Below, piece after piece: positions 12,099 through 24,400 of a DNA stretch of 64,000 nt. Under the pieces are notes generated by a model. That model had not been told where the DNA came from. It saw only the letters and a program-made list of their open reading frames with translations, and ran no database searches. The stretch is from assembly GCA_030272155.1 (NCBI GenBank), contig CP126196.1, positions 2,976,001 through 3,040,000 on the forward strand. The letters run 5' to 3'. The stretch is from Tetradesmus obliquus. Taxonomy: Eukaryota > Chlorophyta > Chlorophyceae > Sphaeropleales > Scenedesmaceae. Position numbers and translations under genes: made by a program. Within the stretch, counting starts at the first letter, position 1; each line of letters starts with the position of its first letter.

Positions 12099-12861
12099 TC
12101 AAAGCCGTTCACAATAGAACGTCGAACACGCACGTATTGCGAACTGTCAAGCAGATTGAAGCCGTTGTAGAGACGATCGACTATGCGGACGATCTTTTTT
12201 ATCGGTGTTGCCAGGCGATGGTTGATGCTGACGTGCCCTGGGGCTGCCAGAACCACAGCAACTGGCAGAACAGGATATGCTGCCAGGCAGCAGCAAAGAT
12301 CAACAGGTAAGAAGTTCAAGGAACAAAACTACCCCAAAAGAGTCATGCTTGACAGTGAAGTGCCAGTGTTCAGGCCACATTTCTGCCATACGTTCATGCC
12401 AGCACGTCTGAGCAGGCTAGCTGCATCCGAGTCGCAGAGCTGGGCTGACCATGCCATCATGGCATGATGGCAGGGGCATTCATACCAGATATAATTTCAT
12501 AACGTGTACATTTGTCGCATACACCCCATATGCTTCTAAACGGCGTGATCCGCTGTGCTTGTTTCAAAGAATGTGATGTTCAGTTGAGTTCAGTTGCAAC
12601 CTTGTTGTTATGCTGGCGGTGTATGTATGATACGGCACGCGGCCCATGGAAGGAAGTGAACCTAAATTATGTACCCAGCCCTTGTGTCGTGTAGTTCAAC
12701 AGACTTGACATACCTCCAGCCGTGACGGAAGTTTGACAGGCACCTGCTACCTGTCAAGCTGTCCAAGGTGCTGAGGGTGCATCGTCCCATCACCGCCTGA
12801 GCTGCCTACCTCTCAACTTGGTAGGTAGCAAGGTTTGAAGATATCGAAGCGTGCTTGCTCA
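12099..12861. other. Divergent intergenic region between B-left and the PEBP gene
   Basis: About 760 bp expected to contain the 5' end of B-left (minus) and the promoter/5' UTR of the PEBP gene (plus). No recognisable protein was found in either direction. A missing first exon of B-left may lie here. Confidence 0.5.
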
Positions 12862-14153
12862 ATGCAGCTTGGAAGCTTTGCTTTGTGTTGCTTCTTGATG
12901 CTGCTTGCCAGGGCACCCCTCATACGCGCAGCCCAGCTCGACCCCTATTGTTGGGTGCATCCCATTTTAAAGTGCGCATCTAGGCGGCCTCTTGCTGTCA
13001 TTGCTTCTGCTGGAAAGTCTGTCGGAACCGACACAATGGCTGAGGTCAAGGACGTTGCGCCGACGGTGCTGAACACCGTTCAAATGTCCATAAAGTATGG
13101 TGAAAGTGCTTTCAAGGACGGAGAGCACCTCGGAAAGGCGCAGGTGAGACCTTTGGCCACTGCTGTGCAGACATACTTCCGTGATCAGTGTCCAGCACCG
13201 TCTAGACGACATGTGCAAGCTTCATGGCTCTTTTGCAAGCTCCATGTATACATCTCGCTCCAGCAGGAGCGCCTGCAAACCAGGCGTTGATGCAGACGCG
13301 TGCCAGCAGCAGCTCAGCAGCACAGCAGCACCAGCACTGCTGAGCAACTTGGTGGCGCTCACGTTTCAGTGTGCCCTAGCCTATCAAGTAAGCAGCTGCA
13401 ACATGTGTCAGGAAACACATGTGACCTGTAGTATCGTTCTATGCCAATTGCGGCTGCGGGTGTCAGCCTGTAACAACCATGCCCACACCACCATGAACCT
13501 TGCACGAGTTGCTGTGCAGGCATAACACCAGGCACATGGGTGTTTGAAGTGAATTGCAGGACGTAGGACGATTGTATTATAGGCCCTTTTCCAGGTGGCT
13601 GGAATATGGTGTTTTAAAGCTCACCAACATGCGACTAACCTGCAGTCACCAGCTGACCAGGGCACTCCCAACTGTCTCTACAGCTTGTGCAACACCTTTT
13701 TAAACTAGCAACCAGACCGCCTTACCTGCTTGCTGTCCCGCTGCACATGCCTTCACCAGGCAGCCCGTGCTCCCACGGTGGACTTTGCTGGAGCAGCAGG
13801 CAAGCGGCACACGCTGATCATGGTGGACCCCGATGCACCCAGCCCTGACAACCCTGCCATGCGGGAATGGCTGCACTGGATTGTGGCAAACATCCCAGGT
13901 GCGCAGCTGCTGCAGCTGTGGCGGCAGTGTACAAAGCAATGTGCAACAAACCAAGGAGATCACCCTGCAGTGCAGGGCGTGTGCACAGGGCTGCTGCGCA
14001 TTTGGGCCTGCAGGTTGAACGCAAAGCCTGCTGACTCCCGCCTGAACCTCAAGCTGCCAGGTACTGCATATTGGCTGCCAGGCTGTCACGCACAACAAGC
14101 GAGCATTGCACGCCTGAGATATGCATGCTCACACCTGCCTGCGTCACAGCGTG

Positions 14154-14206
<53 letters not shown>

Positions 14207-14799
14207 GCCAGCAGGCGGGGATGTGTCCAAGGGCTTCACAGTGACGGAGTATGCAGGCCCCACGCCGCCACGCGGCACGCACCGCTACATCTTCCTGCTG
14301 TACGAGCAGGTGGGGCGGGCACGGTTAGACAATTCAGCGCTGGAGGTTCAGCAATGGCCACTAGCGCCGCTAGTGGCATGTGTTAGCAAGACAAGCATTA
14401 CAACAGCAGCAGCAGCAGCAGCAGCAGCAACCGCAGCAGCAGCGATATCAAGCCTTGCAGTTTGTTGCAACTGCTGTTCTTCTGCCACCTCTAGGTGGAC
14501 GGGTAGCCTTGTGCTCGACTCAGCGCACGTAGTAATCACATAATCACAGCATCTGGCAGCCCACCCCCAGTATGCTACAAACAGCCAGTGGTGTGACTCC
14601 TCACTTGTCCACTGCCTGCTGCTCTGCTGCCCAACATGCTGCTGAACTTATGCTGTGTTGCATGCAGCCTGAGGGTGTGCTGCTGCCTGCCAAGCAGCAC
14701 GAGCAGCGTGCCAAGTTTCATGCTGACGTGTGGGCCAAGGCACACCAGCTGGGAGATCCAGTTGCTGCTTGCTTCTTCAAGACAGCAGCAGGGGAGTGA
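12862..14799 (+). CDS. Phosphatidylethanolamine-binding protein (PEBP / FT-TFL1-like)
   Basis: Four exons: 12862-13143, 13760-13898, 14215-14309, 14668-14799, totalling 648 nt (215 aa) with consistent phases. The PEBP fold is shown by the anion-pocket motif [15 protein letters not shown], then [19 protein letters not shown], the [13 protein letters not shown] motif (GxHR type) and the C-terminal ACFFKT. Family members bind phospholipids or act as kinase/transcription-complex modulators; FT and TFL1 of plants belong here. From ATG 12862 there is a roughly 50-residue leader with a hydrophobic stretch ([11 protein letters not shown]) before the PEBP core, which could be a signal or organelle leader. 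An internal ATG (MAEVKD) could start a leaderless form. Introns 1 and 2 are long, and a (CTG)16 run sits just before exon 3. Confidence 0.88.
14158..14205. repeat. (CTG)16 microsatellite before a splice acceptor
   Basis: Sixteen CTG units end nine bases before exon 3 of the PEBP gene (acceptor at 14214/14215), in the place of a polypyrimidine tract. Confidence 0.95.
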
Positions 14800-16265
14800 G
14801 GTGGCTGATTCAGTGGTGGCGGTGGTGCTGCTGCTGACGCGCATGTACATGTACAAATAAAGTTGCTGACAGTGAGTGTGCAGTTGTGAAGAGAGAGTTT
14901 GCAGTTTGCATGGGAGCATAAGACCAAAATGGGCGCGGAAATGGGCGTGTGGGTGTTGTGTTAGGTGTGCCACAGGGATTATCTGCAGTAAGGTGTGCTG
15001 GCAGGCGGACACAGAGTTGTCAGTGTGCGACTAAGGGCGCAGCAGCAGCGAGGGGACAGCCGTTGTGGCTGCAGCAAAAGGCAGCTGCTTTGAGGTGTTT
15101 GTGTTGGGGAGGTCTTCAAGCAGCTTATCTGGGGTGGCAGGGGACCTCCTGGTTTGTTGACATCACGTGGGTTGATTGGTGTTGTTGGCATGATCAGAAG
15201 CAACAGCAGCGGACTCTGCTGAGCAGAGCCATGTTGACAGAAGATTCAGTCGTGCATAGTATGCCGCAAGCAGTGCTTGACCATCTCAGACAAAGCAGCA
15301 CTTGCGTGCCGGGGTCTGTGGCCTTGGGTGTGCATGCAGTGCTGTGTCTTGTACAGCGCTACAGCTGTAGGCGCAGAAGTAGAATAAGAATGGCTTCTTT
15401 TGATAGAGCTCTCAGGCCCATACCAGGCCTGTCCTTGTCCTTCTCTAACTTGCCGCACAGAAGAGCATAGGTTCAAGCAAGCTTGCCTGCTTCTGATGCT
15501 TAGGACTTGTAACTTGCAAATAGCTAGGCGTGACACACGTTCATCATCCAATGGAATTGGAGTTACATGCTGCCTGCACAGCAGAGCTGTGACAAGCAGG
15601 CAACCACTAGGATGTACTCTACCCGTCTCATCACTAGCCACTGACCCAGCCAGGGGAGGCTGGCAACAACACCTCAAACAATACTTCTGCTGCCAAGTCT
15701 GCATGATGTTGCCTGCAGCAAGGCTTGTAATGGCTCTTCGAGGCTGTCACCTGCAGGCTGACTCAGCCTGATGGTCAGCTCGTGAGCAGGTGCTTGACTC
15801 AAATGTCAGCCACAGCAGTAGCTATCCAGAGCCGCATCAGGCAGCAGGTCTTCTACTGTCAGCATGTCAAATGCTGGGCTGTGTGCATCCAGGTGCACCT
15901 GCACAGCAGCAGCAGCAGCAGGCTGAGCAGGCTGAGCCGCAAGTTATCTTCGCTATATGACCTCTTGCAGGCTGTGTGTTGCTCAGGCCCTGATTAGCAT
16001 GACCAACACCAGCCACGTAGGCCATGGCACCCAGCAGGAGCTGCCATGACCATGCTACTGTTGTAGCCAAAGCACCTGCCTGAACCAAGCCCAGGTGCAC
16101 TGCTGGACACAGTTGAAACTTAGGGGTTGGCCTATGAATGCCAAGCCAGGCTAGAAACCGGTTATCCTGGCGCCTGGCAGCATCAGCATCCCTCAGGCAT
16201 GCAGCACCAAACATCAAAAGGCTTCTGCTGATCTCTGTACATACATCTGTAGGTTCACTCTGTCA
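14800..16265. other. Convergent intergenic region, no supported gene
   Basis: About 1.47 kb between the stops of the PEBP gene (+) and the phosphopantetheinyl transferase gene (-). A 117-codon minus-strand frame at 15867-16217 has Cys and Ala runs and some hydrophobic stretches, but I recognise no domain and see no splice context. I treat the region as 3' UTRs and spacer. Confidence 0.5.
14856..14861 (+). terminator. Possible polyadenylation signal AATAAA
   Basis: AATAAA about 57 bp after the PEBP stop codon. Green algae usually use TGTAA instead, so this is only a candidate. Confidence 0.25.
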
Positions 16266-18286
16266 TTAGGCTATAAGGCGTTTGCATAGCCCAACAGCTT
16301 GCTGTAAGCCTGCAGGCGGCCGCACCTGCAGCTGCTCATCTGAGAGGTGCGGCTCCTGAAAGGTTGCCTTGAACTCCTGCAGGCCACAGCATCCATGCCA
16401 TTGGTAAGGTATCACGCTGCAGCTTGATATTGGCGGTGAGAAGCGTTCTCGACAGTCTAAGGATGCCCTAATTGCGACTGACTGCAACATTGCTGCATGG
16501 CGCATGAGAGTGACTGAGAACGCATTGCCGGTACAGCAGCCTCTCGTGCAGCCCCCGCACACACAGACAGCAGTAGACCACACGTTCCAGCATATACTTG
16601 AACAAGCAGCCGCCACAACAGTCACCGGTGTATCTCACTGCCCATAACCTCTTGCACACTGCTTCAAAATTGTGCTTCCTGGCAATCCAGCAACACTCAC
16701 CCCAATGGCATCCACAGCAGCAGCTGGAGGCCCCCGCACCACACACACCCAGTGCCGGCCCGGCAGCTGCTGCAGGAACGCCCGCCACTGCGGCTGCGGC
16801 TGGCCGTCGACCAGCAGCCGCACCGCCTGCACTGGCTGCTGCTGCTGCTGCTGCTGCTGGCCTGGCTGTGTGGCTGCTGCAGGGTGTGTCAGCTGTGCCT
16901 CTATCCTGCTGAGTGGCGCAAAGCCCACCCCATCACCCCTGGCTTTGATGAAGGCCTGGGGCATGGGCCGGACAGCAAAGGCGGCGGCAGCTTGTTGCAG
17001 TTAGCTGACCATGGGTCGCCATAGATAGTTCGTCTGATGCAATGGCGGCATATAATCAACCATCTTTCAGCTTGCTGTGTGGGGTTTGAAGCACTACTCA
17101 AATGCTGCGAAGTGCTGTCGGGCCTGCATAAGGTGTGGCTGCGTGTGGCTGCGTATTGATGTGGGTGTGAAGCGCTGGTCAGCCATGTGCATGCTTTCAG
17201 GCCCGCAACAAGCAGCCCCCACCTCCTTGCAGCTCCACATGCTCTGGAAAGCCGACTCCACTGCTGACTCATCACCCTGCAGGGACTGCAGCAGATCCCA
17301 CTGCCACCAGCACAACAGCAGAGCAGGCAGGGTGTACAAGGGCATCTCAGCAGGTGGCTTGTCGCTGTCCTTTAATTGCCTGCCATTGCCGTACAAGGGT
17401 GTCTCAAACCGTCAAGATGGTGCTGAAAGCCACATGCAACTACCTTTTTTTCTACTGCCATCAACTAGAAGCCGACTAGTGAGCCATGCTGTCTTCATCT
17501 GCCTATCCCGCCTGCCCAAACTACAGCTGCTGCTGCTGCTGCTGCGGCTGCTGCTGCCGCTCACCTCCCCAGGCGCCAGCTGGTCCCTCAGCAGTGCTAT
17601 GCAGTCCTGCAGGCTGCGGCTGCTGCCCCGCCTGCGCAGCTGCTGCGGCGCTGCCACGTCCACGCCGCACAGGCAGCGCCCCTCTGCAGCCAGCACCACG
17701 TAGTCACCCTGGCAGCAGCAGCAGCAGCAGGAGCAGCAGCAGGAGCAGCAAGTTTGTTGTTTAAAGGATTTGGTGAGCGAGTACAGTGCTGCCGGACACT
17801 TCAATGTTGCTGCCTGCCAAGCCACTCGAGGCGCAAGCTGGGCCACATTGAGGCTGGCACAACCGCGGCAACGGGTTGTACCGTTCAATTGCTAGAACGC
17901 AGAAGGTAGCAAGCCCAATCCTGCTGTATGTTGTAGTGCTAATCATTACATGTACGCAGTAGCAGCAGCAACTTTCAGCTTGCCTCATGTGACACATTGT
18001 AGTTGAAGTTTGGCACATGCTGCCTGTTTGCAGGACCGCCATAGAACGGCTTGCTGCCACGCGTACGCTGCAGCTGCACCTGCTGCCAGGCAACACCCAG
18101 CACTTGCACTATGCAAGCTCTTTGCAACAGCTGTGAAACAACGGCTCGCTTCTGGTCATCTGTCTGTTTGTAGCGCAGGCATCTGGCTTGCTCGTCAGCG
18201 GGCAGACATGCAAGCACAGCTGCCCTTTGCTCAGGTGTTGGCTGCCATGCTGCAATGTTGACTGCCCATCGTATGCAGCCATCCAT
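16266..18286 (-). CDS. 4'-phosphopantetheinyl transferase (Sfp / AASDHPPT type)
   Basis: Five exons: 18286-17984, 17708-17565, 17300-17223, 16955-16701, 16376-16266; 891 nt, 296 aa, all joins in phase 0. The family moves 4'-phosphopantetheine from CoA onto a serine of acyl-carrier or peptidyl-carrier proteins. Visible signatures in order: ADEQARCLRYKQTDDQKRA, then QRTRGSKPF, PNFNYNVSHE joined to GDYVVLAAE, CGVDV (metal-binding Asp) and WSCKEAFIKARGDGVGF (the WxxKEA helix). The C-terminal part carries a Gln/Ala insertion, then FLQQLPGRHWVCVV and EFKATFQEPHL. Length fits the eukaryotic single-domain enzymes. The first intron appears to be GC-AG (GAG then GCAAGC), which is needed to join NVSHE to GDYVV. 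No obvious transit peptide, so probably cytosolic. Confidence 0.87.
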
Positions 18287-18304
18287 CACGCACTGGTTCC
18301 GCTA

Positions 18305-18335
<31 letters not shown>

Positions 18336-19766
18336 TGCTGCTACTACAGTTTGGAAGCTCTGGCAATGTTGCGATGCTATGGCTGTACAAGAGTGCAATG
18401 GAGTTGATTCTGAGTTAAGTGTTGATTCGAAACAGACGAGCCAAGTAATCTGCACGACTTCTGATTACGCTCACAACTCAGGCAACCGAGAAGTTTGTGG
18501 GGTCCAAGGGTCTTTGAACAACAAGCTGCGCAGGTAGCAGCTTCAACGTATCACATCGGAGAGCTTCAACAGCCGTGTGAAGGTCTACAAGCATACATTG
18601 GCACCTATGAGCGTCCGTGTCGTATGAAGTACCTGACAGACAGTGTGCTGGTCAGGGTAAGGACTGTCCAACTCGGGCGCTGCTTGCACAGCAACAAGCC
18701 GAAGCATGTCTGCACAAGTCATTTGCAGTATTCTCGTCAGGCACTTGATGCGTCAGCGCGTTGATAAGCAAGCAAGCCTTCTGCAAGTTGCACACATATG
18801 TACCTGCTGCTCCTTTAGTAAGAAGCTTGCATAGGCATGTAAGCACAGTTTGCAGAGCATAATGCAACATAGTGCGTACTCACATGGCATTCAAGTGGTC
18901 CCCCCTAGAGGCCACCATGGCTGCTTGAACCGCAGTTGTGCAGATGCGCTGTTCCTGCTGCTCCTCTTATGACCTGTGTGTATTACCTGCATTCACAATA
19001 CAACCTGGTTAGCGCCGTCCCCCAGAGCCACGATGCCCTAGGGGGGCAACGGCACTGACGGTCTTCGGTGCTCTTGTGCTCCTTTACATGCGCACATGCT
19101 GCAGTCCTGACAGGGCACCAGGCACAGTACAACCAAATTTGTTACAGCCTGGCAAACACAGAAGTGGTGACTCCCTGCCACCACGCTAAGACGTGGATCC
19201 AACAAGGAGCAGGCCCAGCTGATTCTGGGCACAGATGCACCGCAACACAAAGGGGAGACGTACAACTGGACAACAAAACTGCGGGCTCACAGAACGTGAA
19301 GGCAAGTTTGGAACATTCAAAAGGTGGTGCACCTTCCTTGCATGCACATGCAGAGTCTCTTCGTGCACATGCACACAGGACGGCACGCCAAAGTGATCGC
19401 TGCTGTCATCGCTGCTGCTGTCCTGCAAAGTTTCTTGAAGCTAAGCAGTGGAGGCACTTCGGTCCAGCACAGCCTGCACATTGCACACACATGCCTTGAC
19501 ACACACAGGACACATGCCCACACAGGGCAACACACGCCAACAAAGGGCCCAGGACCGCAACTGAGTTCAGCTGCGCCTGAAGCCCATCCGAATGCTGCAT
19601 CCAAAACATTCACGGACAGCCAGCCTTGTGACACAAGCCCAGCACACAACACATCGCAGCACTAGCTGCGACACGCCGGTGCTCAGTTGTTGTCGCCCAG
19701 CTGCTTACACAAATGCAGCAGGTAAAAGCCCCAGCCAGCCTGTGAGCTGCCAGCTGTAGCTATACA

Positions 19767-19804
<38 letters not shown>

Positions 19805-19882
19805 GTTTTGAGCCAGCACAGCACAGCCTGCGCACCAAGCCCCTCACACTACTGCTGCTGCTGCTGTACCTGCTGCCGCCGC
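18287..19882. other. Intergenic region between two minus-strand genes, no supported gene
   Basis: About 1.6 kb holding the promoter of the phosphopantetheinyl transferase gene and the 3' UTR of the AGPase gene. It contains a CTG-rich stretch near 18304-18339 and another CTG run at about 19769-19802 just beyond the AGPase stop. Frames at 18495-18764 and 19068-19499 have no recognisable domain. Confidence 0.5.
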
Positions 19883-21377
19883 TCAGATGGTGGTGCCGTC
19901 CTTGATGGTGGCGTTGCGCAGGATGACCACGATGCCGCTGCGGATCATGTAGCCGTCCTCCTGCTTGTCCAGCTCCTGCAGGCACAGCAGCACACACATG
20001 GTTGGCAGAGTCAAGGTCAAACACCACTTCCTTGCAGGAAAGTGAAGCAGGCAAGTAGCTGTCTTCCTGCTTGTCCAGCTCCTGCAGGCACAGCGGCAAT
20101 GAAGCAGGAGAACAGGCAGTCAGAGACGTCTAATTCTGTTGCAGCACAAGGCAGGCACGAGTTCAGAGAGCATGGCACAAGCTGCTGGTTCATGGCTGGC
20201 AGATGCATATGCAGAATGCCTCAGCAAGCGGCGCCGCTATGTCGGTCGCACCAGCGGTGAGGTGTGTTTGTGCCCTGCCACAACCTGCAGTCTTATGGCT
20301 GCTCTGTTTCACAGCAGGCTACCAATGTACAACCACCCGGCAATACATGGGAGCAGCCCTGCTGCTGGGCAAATCCAGAGCATTGCATTTTTAAACATCA
20401 GAACAAGCCACCCCTCTCACATCCAGGCCGCCCTTGTTCTCGATGACCACGTTCTTGCCGATGCGCGCGTTCTTGTCCACGATGCAGTTCTTGATGCTGC
20501 TGCCCGCGCCGATGCCCAGGGGCACACCGCCGTCCGCCACCACCTTGGCGCGCTGCTCCTCGCTCTCATAGTAGTCGGCGCCAATGAGCAGCGTGTTCTG
20601 CAGGATCAGACGCAAAAAACACGTTTTTCAGTGACAGCTGCGAATGGGATGGCATGCGGGGAGTTGGAAAGCAGCACAGAGCATATGCATGCATAGGTTA
20701 TGTGTGGCTGATATGAGAGTGCGCAGCAGGTGACGTGGCCGTAGTGCTGTAGCGATGCAAGCTGCACTTCTCGCCTCGACAGTCCTCGAAAGCTGGCTAT
20801 GACTAGGTACTCAGTACCAGGCTAGTAGCACAACACGGTGAGGCTGACATCACCGATCCTGCGCCTGATCAACTGCCAACTGTCATAGATGTATCCAGAC
20901 CCTGCCAGATGGTAGGTTTGTTATAGATCTGCTACTCACGTGCAGGGTGCAGCCCTCCTCGATGTGGCTGACATACTACCTGCTGCACCAATTTTAATGC
21001 CTAAGTCCCTAACTTATCCCAGCTCATGTCTCATCAACTAGGATCAAGCATGATCTGCTTACGTGCAGTGTGCAGCCCTCCTCGATGTGGCTGCGCAGGC
21101 CCACCACTGCGTTCTTGATCACGCTGCGCTTCACGGTGCAGCCGTGGCTGATGATGGCCTCCTCAACCTGGGGTGTTTGGCAGCAGCAGCAGCAGCAGCG
21201 GCGGCAGCAGATACATACGATATTCTTGACTTCACAGTGAGCATGTGAGTGAGATTGTCCTCAGGCATGCTGCTTGTTGCTTCGCATGCCACAGCACGAG
21301 AAAGACGGATCAGCCAGTGGCTGCCTCCACTCTCTGCTGCATTCTATGGGGCACCCTGGCAACTGCACCACACTATC

Positions 21378-21411
<34 letters not shown>

Positions 21412-24400
21412 ATATTTGCGCCAAGCTGAGAGCTCTGTGCAGCCGTGTCACCTGGCAGTCCTCCTCGATCTTGGCAGGAGGCAGGAAGCGGGGTGAGGTG
21501 TAGATGGGGCTGGCTGGGTCGTAGAACTCGAAGGGAGCAGACCTGCGGAAAGGGGAAAGCAGCAATGCAGTTTACAATCGCAAGACTTGCAGGATGGATG
21601 GCAGCAGGGCAAAGTGGCAAAGCTTGCATGCAGAAAACCGGCCAGCAGCAGGCGGTGTAGCACATATGTAGAACCGGGCACGGCAGAGGATAGAAACCAT
21701 CAAACTCCTGCATGGTATTCTGCACTCAACCCTGCGCCATACACTGCCACCAGCCACCGCATGTTACAGCACAATGTATGTGTTACATGTTGCGCTTCAT
21801 GCTTGGCGTGCATTGCATGCAGCATGCCAGGCCCAGCGCGCCGCCACTCACTGCTGCGCCAGCTTGAGGTTCTCCTCGAAGAAGGACTTGATGGTACCAA
21901 TGTCCTCCCAGAAGCCGTCAAACAGGTACGCGTTGACCTGCAGTAGCAGCAGCAGCGGCGTCAGCGCCACTGCTTCAACTGCTGCTGGTGTTTGCCAGTG
22001 TAGGGTTTATGTAAGGTTCATCAAATCGATTCAGCAAGGCGTTCGGGCTACGTGTGTGCATGCGCCCCACCCACCTTGATGTTGTTGGCTGCTGCGAAGG
22101 GGATGATCTCTCCGCCAAAGTCCATGAACTTCTTGCCGCCAGTCTTGTCCTCCTTCAGCATGTCGGCTGCAGCAGCGCGGCAGCACACAGGAGCAGCAAT
22201 CAGCAGAAAGACCTGTCACACGAGATGGACAGCAAAAACAGGCAATCCAACTTGCTGCCATCGTTCACACCACGGCACAGCCCTCTCTGCTTCCCAAGCA
22301 GGTGCTATAGGTGCCTGCAACCACACACCATATACAGACTGTCGCTATTGTCCAGCACAGCGGGCCTGCAACGCGGGCCAAATCGTTCAGGCGCTCACTC
22401 ACCCAGCACTCCCTTCTTGAACACGTAGATGCCCATGGACGCGATGAAGGGCTTGGCCTCCGCCTCCTCCTTGCTCAGGCCCAGCACCGTGGTGTCCACC
22501 TTCATGGCCTTGAGCGCATCACCCTTGGGCTTCTCAGCAAAGCTCAGCACGCGGCGGTTGTCGTCGATCTGCAGTGTGGTATAAGACCACAAGCAGCCAC
22601 ACGTGAAGCCGCACGTTGAGTAAGATGCTCCCTGCATCTATTGAGAAGAGCCGGTGAAGTGTAGCATGAATCCAGGACCTTGGTGCATCAAAACGCAGCA
22701 CCACCAAATGCACAGTAGATGGCGATGCATGTCCATAACTGCTGCAAGCGTGCTGGATGAGATGGCGCGCACAGCCCCAGCCATTGCACACCACCGTGCA
22801 GCTGCTGCTGGCCGCACCTTCATGAGGCCAAAGTCGCTGGCGCGCGTCTCGTCGTACGCGATGCAGCCGATGGCAATGTCTGCGTTGCTGCTGCGGTGGT
22901 AGTCCACAAACTGCATGTAGTCCATGCGGTAGCTGCGGGCAGCAGAAGCACAGGGAAGCACAACTGAGGCAAATTCGTGTAGCGGCGTGCAGGGATGACA
23001 TGCAAGACTGTCACAAATAAGGTAGCTGCAGCACGTGTGGCGGGTGGAGGGACAAATAAGCTGTGCTGTGCGGGTGCTTGCTCCACTGGCTGGCACCTCC
23101 GCCCTAGCTGCTGCTTCACTAACAAAAGCATCAGCGGCAGCAGCTGCTGTGAAGGTGCAGCTGGTGGATCCGGCAGCAGCAGCAGCTGCAGCCACCCTAC
23201 CAGCCCCACAACAAAATGCACACGCTGCTGCATCCACGTACAACTGCTGGCTTCAGCACCAGCCGCAGGTCGTCTCTGACAATAAACAGTTGCTGCTTGG
23301 TGCCCAACCAAATATTTGGCAAGAGATGCATCCGCATCAATGCCACCAGCCCCACCAACCATGCCCCCAGCCCCACCAACCATGCCCCAAGCCCCAGACT
23401 GCTGGCTGGCTTCAGGCACCACCGCCACTCACAGGTGGTCTCCCGAGAGGATGACCACGTCCTCGATGCCCCTGTTCTTGGTGTCAGTCAGCAGCCACGC
23501 GTACTGCCTCACTGCATCAGCAGTGCCCTGGAACCACTCCTTGTCGGTGGGGGTCTGTGGCGGCAGGTGTTAATACAGCAGGGCGCAGCAGCGTGCCCAG
23601 CAGGAGGGGAGACAGCAGTCAGATGTCTTGCAAAGAAGATAAGCCACATGCTGCATGAAGCCGTGCATGCATCATGCTTCCAACAAACTGTGCTTGCCCA
23701 CCGCAGGCTGTGCAACAGATCCTCCACCGACCCAAAACACCACACTACATAACACCTGGTGCAATTGCAAAGCATTTGGTAAAAGAGGCAGGAGGCGGCT
23801 GCTACAAACCATGCAAGCAGCTACACCCAAAAGAAGCCAACAACCCAAAGACCCACCTGTGTGGCCGCCAGCACCTCCACGAAGCCCTCTCCGCCAAACC
23901 TCACGCCGCTGCCCATGTTGTAGGTGCGCGCCAGGTGGCGGTTGAGGCTGGTGCTGTTGAACTGGGTCAAAATGTAGATCTTGGAGATGCCGCTGTTGAT
24001 GCAGTTGCTCATGGGCACGTCGATCAGGCGGTACGCGCCACCGATGGGCACGGCGGGCTTTGCGCGCTGCTTGGTGAGCGGGTACAGGCGGGTGCCCGCG
24101 CCGCCACCCAGGATGATGGCTGCGCATCAAGAGGCAGAGAGGCACACGGGTAGAATGTGTTCATTTGTATATGGTATGGGATGATTGTAATACATCTTCC
24201 TGATGCCCAACGATGCGTGGCTGGTGCGGAGCAGGCACTGTGCAGGGGGCAGCGGTTCGTAGCTGCATTGTGCAGTACAACAAGCAGGGACGAGCGCGAC
24301 GCTCTGCTATATGCTATACAATGGCTTCAGTATGAGCGAGCTTTGCTGCGGATGAAGAGCAGCAACCCCTTTTCTTGCCACACAGCTTAGCAACTACAAA

